Below the pieces are notes generated by a model, which did not search any database, was not told the DNA's origin, and saw only the letters and a list, made by a program, of their open reading frames with translations. A DNA stretch of 22,030 nucleotides, from NCBI GenBank assembly GCA_036397635.1, contig DASWIP010000102.1:1-22030 (forward strand), in the 5' to 3' direction. Below, piece after piece: positions 1 to 6,406 of this stretch; positions within the stretch are counted from its first letter, which is position 1; every line of letters begins with the position of its first letter. The stretch is from DASWIP01 sp036397635. GTDB taxonomy: Bacteria > Actinomycetota > AC-67. The translations under genes were made by a program, and so were the position numbers.

Positions 1-153
1 GTTCTCCGCCGACTCCTGCCGGCCCGGAACCGGCGCATACTCCGCCGACGCCGTCGGATCGTTGTTCGGCACCCGCAAAGGATTCGGGAACACCAAGAAG
101 ATGAGCACCAGCGCCGAACCCATCGCGACGACGGGCGGCCATCGTTGCGTCAC
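1..153 (-). CDS. N-terminal fragment of a second membrane-anchored substrate-binding-like protein (partial, runs off window)
   Basis: Reading leftwards from a GTG at 153, 51 codons stay open to the window edge. The product has RWPP, a hydrophobic segment at about residues 5-22, then FPNPLRVPNNDP and a run that matches residues 28-57 of the neighbouring 616-residue protein without a mismatch. This is therefore a tandem paralogue lying just downstream in the same direction. The stop codon of the neighbour lies 33 bases upstream of this GTG. The start is inferred by alignment with the neighbour's N-terminus; a G-rich stretch lies about 20 bases upstream, farther than usual for a ribosome binding site. 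Function is inferred only from the paralogue. The rest of the gene is outside the window. Confidence 0.8.
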   Translation of the reverse strand, partial: MTQRWPPVVAMGSALVLIFLVFPNPLRVPNNDPTASAEYAPVPGRQESAEN

Positions 154-186
154 CGTGGTCGACGCCGTGTCGATCCCCCCTAGGAC

Positions 187-2037
187 CTACGATGGAGCGT
201 TCGGATCCACAGTTGTGTCATCGGCGACGCACGGCTCGCTGCCGCTCTGTGTGTCCACCAGCCACTGGTCTCCGAACGGGAACTCACCTGCGTAGAACCG
301 ACGACCGCCGAGCGCAGCTCGGAGGCATCCTTCACCCGCCTTGCCGCCGGGAGGTGTCCCCTCCTGATCCCACACCCAGGCGTGCGCGGTGTCGATCCAG
401 GTGTAATCGCTGACCGCCTTGGGATGGCCGTACGAGCCGTACCCACCCGTCGGGACATAGGGGTCGTCCTGGTTCTGATAGTGGAACGTGAACATCCCCT
501 TCCTCATCGTCTCGGGGGTCAGCTCCGATCCAGCTCCCTGGATACCCTGGAACAGGTTCAGGAACAGGTGGTAGATGTCGAAGTTGAAGCGTGTGTTCGG
601 GATCGTCCCAGGCTCCTGTTCCAGGTAGGCCTTGTAGTGAAACTGCTCCTGCAGACGCTTGTTGGCCCAGTGCTGTGGGTTGATCCCGAACCGTACCTGC
701 TTCCCGCTTTGGTCCGAGTATCGCTGGTTCCACGCTTGACGGAACATCCTGCTGCCCTGGTCCCAGTACCATTCGGGGTAGTAGTCCAGCGTCGTTGCGG
801 CGTTCTGCATCTTGTTGACGGACAGCTCGTTCGGAACCGGGACGCAGTAGCAGATGACGGTGGTGACGTCCGCGCCCTTGAACTCGTTCATGATCGTTGG
901 CGCCTCGCGACTACCGCCACCGTTCTCGGGGAAGGTCTTGACGAGGTGCTGCTCGCCGTCCCATTTCATGCCGCAGTCGCGCTGGGTGTATTCCATGAGA
1001 AGCTTTGCCAGCCGCTCGGTCTGCGGGCCGCGCGAGTCGCTCCCAACCGTCGGCAGCGGATAGATCAGGCCGAACTTTCGCGTCTTCGCCCTGATATCGG
1101 GATCCGATGACAGGTTGGCCTTCTGCCGGCCGGTCCGGCCGCGCTCGTCGCGATATAGAGAGTTACAGATGAACGATGCGGCCAACGAGGCTTCGGTTTC
1201 CTGGTCCGGGAAGAAGCTCCAGACGAGACCTTTGCCGCTGTCGAAGACCGACCGTGGCACATCCGCGTTGAGTCCGAGCCCGAAAACACCATAGTCTTCC
1301 GCCGCTTGCTGGAGGAAGCACTCGCCCCCGTCACCGAAGTGCACCACGGCGAACGGCGGGGGGTTCTCGTTCGCGAGGATGATCGCTTCCCCGCGGCGCT
1401 GCCCGCAAGGAGACCCCAGGCCGCCTTGGCTCTTGACTGCCTTCACGCTGACCCGGCGGCCGTAGGTTTGAAAGTGCAAGCGGAAGTAACGCAGTTGTGC
1501 CTTGATCGTGCGAACCAGATAGGTGTCCTGACCGTTGACGCTGGCGGTGTGATCGGGCTTCTCCTCGGAGGGACGGTATTGCGCATTCATGTCACCCTCG
1601 ACATCGAGATCGTTGTAGAAGATGACCTTGATCTCGTCCTTGGTGACTCCCCTATAACTCGCGGTGGTCTTACCGTCGAAGTAGCCCACGCACGGTGGCG
1701 ACAGGGGGTCCTCCGTTTGCCGCGGCGGAGTACCGACGCAGGGGAACGCGCGGGCTTGGAACTGGGGCGGGGGCTTCTCCTGCGGCCCGCCCGGTAGGAA
1801 CCCGAAGCCTTCGCCGCCGGCGCCGATCCCGCCCGACGAGGCGAGGCCCGTCTCACCGAAGTTGGCGTTCTCGGCCGACTCCTGCCGGCCGGGAACCGGC
1901 GCGTACTCCGCCGAGGCCGTCGGGTCGTTGTTCGGGACCCGCAGGGGGTTGGGGAAGACCATGAAGATCATCACCAGCGCCGCGCCCATCGAGATCATGG
2001 GCGGCCAGCGGCGCGCGGCGGTTCCAGCTTGTGCCAT
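187..2037 (-). CDS. Membrane-anchored extracellular protein, probable type 1 periplasmic-binding fold (branched-chain amino acid ABC substrate-binding-like)
   Basis: A 616-residue protein with a short basic N-terminus, one hydrophobic segment (about residues 12-28) and no lipobox cysteine, so it looks like an uncleaved signal anchor. A Gly/Pro-rich linker (about 58-97) follows, then Cys100 and Cys116, then a GVTKDEIKVIF segment typical of the first strand of Leu/Ile/Val-binding-type proteins. Later blocks (AVVHFGDGG, KFGLIYPLP, ADVTTVICYC) fit alternating strands of that fold. Ten cysteines, all after the anchor, suggest disulfides outside the membrane. The ATG at 2037 is preceded by AAGGAG at good spacing. 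No ABC permease or ATPase gene is in view, so transport is not shown; a sensory or binding role is equally possible. A paralogue follows directly downstream. The family assignment is from overall pattern, not from a search. Confidence 0.7.
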   Translation of the reverse strand: MAQAGTAARRWPPMISMGAALVMIFMVFPNPLRVPNNDPTASAEYAPVPGRQESAENANFGETGLASSGGIGAGGEGFGFLPGGPQEKPPPQFQARAFPCVGTPPRQTEDPLSPPCVGYFDGKTTASYRGVTKDEIKVIFYNDLDVEGDMNAQYRPSEEKPDHTASVNGQDTYLVRTIKAQLRYFRLHFQTYGRRVSVKAVKSQGGLGSPCGQRRGEAIILANENPPPFAVVHFGDGGECFLQQAAEDYGVFGLGLNADVPRSVFDSGKGLVWSFFPDQETEASLAASFICNSLYRDERGRTGRQKANLSSDPDIRAKTRKFGLIYPLPTVGSDSRGPQTERLAKLLMEYTQRDCGMKWDGEQHLVKTFPENGGGSREAPTIMNEFKGADVTTVICYCVPVPNELSVNKMQNAATTLDYYPEWYWDQGSRMFRQAWNQRYSDQSGKQVRFGINPQHWANKRLQEQFHYKAYLEQEPGTIPNTRFNFDIYHLFLNLFQGIQGAGSELTPETMRKGMFTFHYQNQDDPYVPTGGYGSYGHPKAVSDYTWIDTAHAWVWDQEGTPPGGKAGEGCLRAALGGRRFYAGEFPFGDQWLVDTQSGSEPCVADDTTVDPNAPS

Positions 2038-2100
2038 ATCGAGGAATCTCCTTCGCGTTCCTGCGCTTCTACCCCTGCTAGACGCCTGCTGAGGTGGAGA

Positions 2101-2125
2101 GGTTCGGGCCGATTCCGCCCGAACC
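2101..2125 (-). terminator. Nine-base-pair hairpin after mutM, possible terminator
   Basis: GGTTCGGGC (2101-2109) and GCCCGAACC (2117-2125) form a perfect 9-bp stem with a 7-base loop. It lies in the 189-bp gap between the mutM stop and the start of the binding-like protein gene. No U-tract follows on the minus strand, so it may be a U-less terminator or a structure in the leader of the downstream gene. The rest of the gap (2126-2226) is GC-rich with short GAGCCG repeats and no gene. Confidence 0.45.
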
Positions 2126-2226
2126 GCACGATAAGTCTAGATGGAGCGAGCCCCCGGGCGCTCAGCGAGCGGAAGAGCCGGAAGAGCCGAACCCGAGGGA
2201 GCCGAGCCCGCGCGCGGGCGGGCAGC

Positions 2227-3060
2227 TCACACCTGGCACTGGGCGCAGTAATAGGTCGACCGGTTCCCCCAGCGGTCGCGAACGATCGGGCTCCGACAGC
2301 GGCGGCAGGGTTCACCCTCACGCCCGTAGACCTTCAAGTGCTCCTGGAATTCTCCGGTCTTGCCGTACAGGTTGCGGTAGGTCTCGTCCCCGAGGGTGAC
2401 GCCCCCGTGCCGGATGCCCTCCTGGAGGACCTCCTGCATGGCTCGATACAGCCGGCGGACCTCTTGGGCGGTCAGGGACTCCGAGAGCCGATCGTGTCTG
2501 AGGCCGGAGACCCAAAGGATCTCATCCGAGTAGATGTTGCCGATGCCGCTGATGAACTTCTGATCCATCAGCAACGACTTCAACTTCATCTTGCGCGAGA
2601 TGACGATCTCGCTGAAGACCTGCCAGGTGAAGGAATCGGCCAGCGGATCCAGCGCGATGTGCGAGAGCTCCTTCACGCCCACGAGCCCATCCTCGGCAGC
2701 AACGAACAGCTCACCGAACTGACGCATGTCGATGAACCGGAGCTCCCCGCCGGTGGAGAACTTGATCACGCAGTGGGTGTGCTTCTCGATGGCCTTGCGT
2801 CCGGTCGCACGCTCGATCCGTCCGCTCATCCCGAGATGCATCACGAGGATGCTTCCCGAGTCGAGGTGCATCAGCAGGTATTTCCCGCGCCGATCAACCT
2901 TGGTGATCTTCGCTCCCACCAACGGCTCGGTGAAGTCCTTCCTCTGCTTGTGGCGCCGGATGATGCGCGGCAGCTTCACCTGGACGTCTTTGATGCGCTT
3001 GCCGACGGCATCACGTTCGAGGTCGCGTCGGATGACCTCCACCTCGGGAAGCTCAGGCAT
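2227..3060 (-). CDS. mutM: Formamidopyrimidine-DNA glycosylase (Fpg/MutM)
   Basis: A 277-residue bifunctional base-excision repair glycosylase/AP lyase that removes oxidised purines such as 8-oxoguanine. It starts MPELPEVE, so the catalytic Pro2 and Glu3 are present, and Lys60 in RRGKYLL matches the conserved catalytic lysine. The helix-two-turn-helix region contains GIGNIYSDEILW. The C-terminus carries the four-cysteine zinc finger (Cys252, Cys255, Cys272, Cys275) with the conserved Arg267 beside it. Length is normal for the family. The ATG at 3060 overlaps the 3' end of rnc by 8 bases, implying translational coupling; the rnc-mutM pair is a common actinobacterial arrangement. Confidence 0.97.
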   Translation of the reverse strand: MPELPEVEVIRRDLERDAVGKRIKDVQVKLPRIIRRHKQRKDFTEPLVGAKITKVDRRGKYLLMHLDSGSILVMHLGMSGRIERATGRKAIEKHTHCVIKFSTGGELRFIDMRQFGELFVAAEDGLVGVKELSHIALDPLADSFTWQVFSEIVISRKMKLKSLLMDQKFISGIGNIYSDEILWVSGLRHDRLSESLTAQEVRRLYRAMQEVLQEGIRHGGVTLGDETYRNLYGKTGEFQEHLKVYGREGEPCRRCRSPIVRDRWGNRSTYYCAQCQV

Positions 3061-3796
3061 CCGTCACCGTCCCCTCTCGTTGAGGCGATCCCCGCACCAC
3101 GTCACCGGCACGGAGCCGCTCGACCGCCACGCGCGCGGCCGCCTGCTCGGCCTCCTTCTTGGAGCGGCCGGCCCCGGTGCCGTACCTCGCTCCGGCGAGA
3201 GAAACCTCCGCGCGGAACCGCTTCGCATGGTCGGGCCCCGATTCGGTCAGCTGGTAGTCCGGCAGGGCGTTCAGCCGCGCAGCAGCGAGTTCTTGCAGTG
3301 TGGTCTTGTAGTCATGCACGACCCCGCCCTCGACCTTCCCGCGGATACGAGGAAGGAACAAGCCCAGGATGACCCTGCGCGCGCCGCGGATCCCCCGATC
3401 GAGATAGATGGCCCCGAAGATGGCCTCGAGGGTATCCCCCAGGATGGAGGCCTTGTCCCGGCCTCCCGTCATCTCCTCCCCCTTGCCAAGATGGACGTGC
3501 TGACCCAGCCCGATCTCTCGCGCGACGTCGGCAAGCACCGTCATATTGACCAATGCCGCGCGCATCTTCGCGAGATCACCTTCGGGACGATCGGGGAACT
3601 CCTTGTATAGGGAATCGGTGACCACGATCCCCAGGACCGCGTCACCCAGGAACTCCAAGCGTTCGTTCGTCGGCAAGCCGCCCTGCTCGTACGCGAACGA
3701 TCGGTGCGTGAGCGCATGCGTCCAGAGCTCGCGATCCTTGAGAACGATCCCGAGCCGTCGCTCCAGTGCTGTGCCTCGACGGCGGCTGAACCGCAC
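3053..3796 (-). CDS. rnc: Ribonuclease III
   Basis: A 247-residue double-strand-specific endoribonuclease for rRNA and mRNA processing. The signature NERLEFLGD is at residues 44-52, giving the metal ligands Glu48 and Asp52; the second acidic pair is Asp121 and Glu124 in DTLEAIFGA. A double-stranded RNA-binding domain occupies about residues 165-235, ending in GRSKKEAEQAAARVAVERL. The start is a GTG six bases after the rpmF stop, with GGAG inside the rpmF tail as ribosome binding site. It overlaps mutM by 8 bases. Likely co-transcribed with DUF177 and rpmF, as in many actinobacteria. Confidence 0.97.
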   Translation of the reverse strand: MRFSRRRGTALERRLGIVLKDRELWTHALTHRSFAYEQGGLPTNERLEFLGDAVLGIVVTDSLYKEFPDRPEGDLAKMRAALVNMTVLADVAREIGLGQHVHLGKGEEMTGGRDKASILGDTLEAIFGAIYLDRGIRGARRVILGLFLPRIRGKVEGGVVHDYKTTLQELAAARLNALPDYQLTESGPDHAKRFRAEVSLAGARYGTGAGRSKKEAEQAAARVAVERLRAGDVVRGSPQREGTVTDA

Positions 3797-3802
3797 GCCC
3801 GG

Positions 3803-3985
3803 CTACTCCACTACCAGCACCTGGCGGCCCGCGTACGTGCCGCAGTTCGGGCAGACATGATGCGGAAGCTTGGCTTTCTTGCACTGAGGACACGTCGTGT
3901 ATGCCGCCGCCTTGCCACTGCTCAGCCACTGCGACTTCCGCGAGCGCGTTCGGGAGCGCGACTTCTTCCTTTTGGGTACGGGCAT
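3803..3985 (-). CDS. rpmF: 50S ribosomal protein L32
   Basis: A 60-residue ribosomal protein beginning MPVPKRKKSRSRTRSR, the typical basic L32 N-terminus, followed by CPQC and CPNC, so this is the zinc-ribbon form with four cysteines. The ATG abuts the TAG stop of the upstream DUF177 gene with no spacing, and its ribosome binding site (GGAGGG) lies within the last DUF177 codons. This DUF177-rpmF pairing is common across bacteria and supports both calls. Confidence 0.97.
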   Translation of the reverse strand: MPVPKRKKSRSRTRSRKSQWLSSGKAAAYTTCPQCKKAKLPHHVCPNCGTYAGRQVLVVE

Positions 3986-4510
3986 CTATCCCTCCATCAT
4001 CTTCCGCCGCAGCGACTCCAGCGCACCCCACCGCACGTTGGTACGAGCGGTGTCGTGACCACAGTCCTCGGCGTTACGGTCCACCCCGCAGGCCGGGCAT
4101 AACCCGAGGCAGCCCTCCCGGCAGATCGGGTTGAGCGGCATCGCGAGCACCAGCACATCCCTGATCATGGGCTCGAGGTCGATCATGCCCTCGACGACCT
4201 CGTACTCGTCGTCAGAGGGCGCCGGTCGCGGTACGAACACCTCACCGACCTCAACCTGGAGGTCCCGGTTGAATGTTGCGAGGCACCGCCGGCACTCCAG
4301 ATGGATCGTGGCGGCGACCTGCCCCGAAACGTGGATCCCCTCGACCAGAGCGTCCAGGCGCACGTCGATGACGACCCGGGTCTGATCCGGGACGCGCGCA
4401 AGCGCCACAGCGACACCTTCCATCTCATGCTCGGATCGGAGCCTTCGGGAGGTCCCCGGATGCCGGAGAAGCTCCGAGACATCAACAGAAAGTCGCACGC
4501 GCTCACTCAT
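3986..4510 (-). CDS. DUF177 / YceD-family protein
   Basis: A product of about 174 residues with the YceD/DUF177 pattern: an N-terminal MSERVRLSVDVSELL, a central LECRRCLATF block, an acidic DDEYEVVEG stretch, and a C-terminal CPACGVDRNAEDCGHD. The family is linked to 23S rRNA or large-subunit assembly and is usually encoded just before rpmF, as here. I chose the ATG at 4510 rather than the more upstream frame-open starts (4531, 4600), because conserved sequence begins at MSERV and an AAGG lies upstream. The stop is immediately followed by the rpmF ATG. The 162-bp gap to the upstream SepIVA-like gene holds no gene; it may contain an internal promoter (TATCGT on the minus strand near 4540), which I rate as weak. 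Confidence 0.88.
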   Translation of the reverse strand: MSERVRLSVDVSELLRHPGTSRRLRSEHEMEGVAVALARVPDQTRVVIDVRLDALVEGIHVSGQVAATIHLECRRCLATFNRDLQVEVGEVFVPRPAPSDDEYEVVEGMIDLEPMIRDVLVLAMPLNPICREGCLGLCPACGVDRNAEDCGHDTARTNVRWGALESLRRKMMEG

Positions 4511-4672
4511 CGTGATCGCTGCCTTTTCCATGCGCGCACACGATATCACAGCGGGGCATATCGGCTCCTGACCTGCGGAAACGCACCAAGGGGCGCTCAC
4601 ACCGCCCAGGAAACGGCTCGCGGGGCCGGCGGAGCGGGGAAAAACCGCCCCTAGCAGCCCGGTGCGGGTTGC

Positions 4673-5263
4673 TCAGTCCTCGTAGGGCTGCTCTTCTCCC
4701 GCCAGCTCGTCGGCCTCGTGCCGCCCGGCCAGCTTGGCTCGACCGCGCTCGACCGCACCAAGGGTCTTCTGCAGGACCACCTCGAACGTGGCGAGCTTCC
4801 CCTCGACGTAATCCTCCGCCTCCGCGCGGATCCGCTTCGCGACCGCTGCAGCTTCTGCGACCATGCGGTCCGCTTCGCGCGACGCGGCTTGCACGATCTC
4901 GGTCTTGGAAAGCAATTGCTCGCGTTCGCGACGCGCGCGTTGCACGACGCGCTCGGCCTGTTCACCGGCACGCTCCAGCACCTCGTCGCGATCGCGGATC
5001 ACGGCCCGCGCGCGCGCGATCTCTTCCGGGATCGACCGCTTGAGCGTCTCGACGATGTCGAGCACTTCCTTACGATCGATCATCGCCGAAGAGGACAACG
5101 GCACGTTGCGTGCGGAACGAACGATCTCCTCGAGTTGTCGCACGAGATCCTCGAGGAGGGACATCTGTCCGATCGGGATCGTCAAAGGACCGGTCTCATC
5201 TCGAACCGGCGTCACGGGAACGACCGCCGCCGGCCGCTCCAGGTCTTGTTCATGCTTCGCCAC
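4673..5263 (-). CDS. Coiled-coil DivIVA-like / SepIVA-like septation protein
   Basis: A 196-residue, highly charged, mostly helical protein. A Pro-rich, poorly ordered N-terminus (1-32) is followed by LLEDLVRQLEEIV and IDRKEVLDIVETL, and then a long coiled coil (about 70-180) rich in Glu, Arg and Ala. The location beside coaD and upstream of DUF177-rnc-mutM resembles the mycobacterial septation factor SepIVA (Rv2927c), a DivIVA-domain protein; the assignment rests on context and composition. It starts at GTG 5263, inside the end of coaD (14-bp overlap), with a strong AAGGAG upstream. A generic ATP-synthase-b-like coiled coil is the main alternative. Confidence 0.65.
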   Translation of the reverse strand: MAKHEQDLERPAAVVPVTPVRDETGPLTIPIGQMSLLEDLVRQLEEIVRSARNVPLSSSAMIDRKEVLDIVETLKRSIPEEIARARAVIRDRDEVLERAGEQAERVVQRARREREQLLSKTEIVQAASREADRMVAEAAAVAKRIRAEAEDYVEGKLATFEVVLQKTLGAVERGRAKLAGRHEADELAGEEQPYED

Positions 5264-5741
5264 GGAACCGCTCCTTCAGTTTGCGCGCCACCTCGACCGG
5301 GACGAACTCGTCCACGTCTCCTCCGAACCGCGCGACTTCTTTGACCAAGCTGGAGGAGAGGAACGAGTACGCAGGCGTTGCCACCATGAACATCGTCTCC
5401 ACCTCCGCCAGCTTGTGGTTCATCTGTGCCATCTGAAGCTCGTAGTCGAAATCGGTCACCGCCCGGAGGCCCTTCACCAGGACCCGGGCGCCCTTCCGTC
5501 GGACGTAGTCCACCAAGAGCCCGTCGAAGGAGTCCACCTCGACACCCTCGAGGCCCGCGACGACCTCCTTCACGAGCGCCACCCGTTCCTCCAGATTGAA
5601 CACCGGCGACTTGCTGGGGTTCTGTGACACGGCGACCACGATCGAGGGGAAGTGGATGCGGGCACGCTCGATGATATCGAGGTGCCCATTCGTGATCGGG
5701 TCAAAAGTGCCCGCGTAGATCGCTTTCTGTCCGTTCCCCAT
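5250..5741 (-). CDS. coaD: Phosphopantetheine adenylyltransferase
   Basis: A 163-residue enzyme that transfers AMP from ATP to 4'-phosphopantetheine, the penultimate step of coenzyme A synthesis. The nucleotidyltransferase motif GTFDPITNGH is at residues 11-20, and the C-terminal part has PAYSFLSSSLVKEVA, the expected second phosphate-binding motif. Length is typical. The ATG at 5741 lies inside rsmD, giving a 41-bp overlap. No later start preserves the GTFDP strand, so the overlap looks real. The rsmD-coaD order is widely conserved. Confidence 0.97.
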   Translation of the reverse strand: MGNGQKAIYAGTFDPITNGHLDIIERARIHFPSIVVAVSQNPSKSPVFNLEERVALVKEVVAGLEGVEVDSFDGLLVDYVRRKGARVLVKGLRAVTDFDYELQMAQMNHKLAEVETMFMVATPAYSFLSSSLVKEVARFGGDVDEFVPVEVARKLKERFRGEA

Positions 5742-6282
5742 CGCTTACCGCCATGCTCACTTGGGTCCGTCCGGATCGGCGGATCCGGATCTCGCGGAAG
5801 CCGCGGGGCCAGTCGATGTGACCTGCCTCAGCTTCCAGGACAACCGTTCCACCGTCTCGGACCCAGCCACCGGCAGCGACCGCTTCCAGGGTGCGGGCTA
5901 GAAATGCTAGGCCAGTGTCATAGGGAGGGTCAAGAACGACCACGTCGAGGGGTTGAGAGACCTTCCGCCGCAGGTAGCGGGCCACGTCCGCGCGCACGAC
6001 CGCGGCTCTGTCGGCCAGACCCGTGCTCTCGAGGTTCTCTTGGATGACCCGGCAGGCCGCGGGATCGCGTTCGACGAACGTCGCGAAGCGAGCACCGCGT
6101 GACAGCGCCTCGATCCCGATCGTGCCCGAGCCGGCGAACAGGTCGAGCACGCCTGCATCCCGCACGGTGTCACCCAAGATGTCGAACATCACTCGCCGCA
6201 TCAGATCGGTGGTCGGTCGCATCTCCTTGGCGCGCGTGCTTCGCAGCCGGCGACCTTTCGCTTCACCCGCGATCACACGCAC
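5701..6282 (-). CDS. rsmD: 16S rRNA (guanine966-N2)-methyltransferase RsmD
   Basis: A 193-residue SAM-dependent methyltransferase. It begins MRVIAGEAKGRRL, the characteristic RsmD opening, and carries the SAM-binding loop LDLFAGSGTIGIEAL (about 46-60) and the N6/N2-methyltransferase motif DPPY (118-121). It modifies a guanine in 16S rRNA during small-subunit assembly. The start is a GTG at 6282; a second in-frame GTG two codons on is possible. No clear ribosome binding site is seen. The 124-bp gap from recG holds no gene that I can support. Confidence 0.95.
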   Translation of the reverse strand: MRVIAGEAKGRRLRSTRAKEMRPTTDLMRRVMFDILGDTVRDAGVLDLFAGSGTIGIEALSRGARFATFVERDPAACRVIQENLESTGLADRAAVVRADVARYLRRKVSQPLDVVVLDPPYDTGLAFLARTLEAVAAGGWVRDGGTVVLEAEAGHIDWPRGFREIRIRRSGRTQVSMAVSDGERTESDLRGHF

Positions 6283-6406
6283 GCGTCACGCCCGATCGAT
6301 GTTGCGCCGTGCGACACAACGTCGCCGAACGGGGCGGCGGACAACAGCTCTCTCGATGACGCGGCGGCGCTCAGCGACCGGACGTTCGTGACCCGGAACC
6401 TCATCG

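Noticed and set aside
2140..2226. GAGCCG-type short repeats in the GC-rich gap after mutM
   Set aside because: Copies are few, short and imperfect; they are explained by base composition and show no array structure.
2029..3372. A 447-codon plus-strand frame spanning mutM and part of rnc
   Set aside because: It lies across two genes with intact catalytic residues on the other strand; no domain seen.
4511..4672. Possible terminator or small gene in the gap between the SepIVA-like gene and DUF177 (minus-strand GGGGCGG followed by five T)
   Set aside because: A T-run is present but only a four-base stem can be formed, and no conserved frame fills the gap.
6283..6406. Small ORF or RNA gene between recG and rsmD
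   Set aside because: The only open frame continues from within recG as a shadow; no stable hairpin or RNA-like structure was found by eye.
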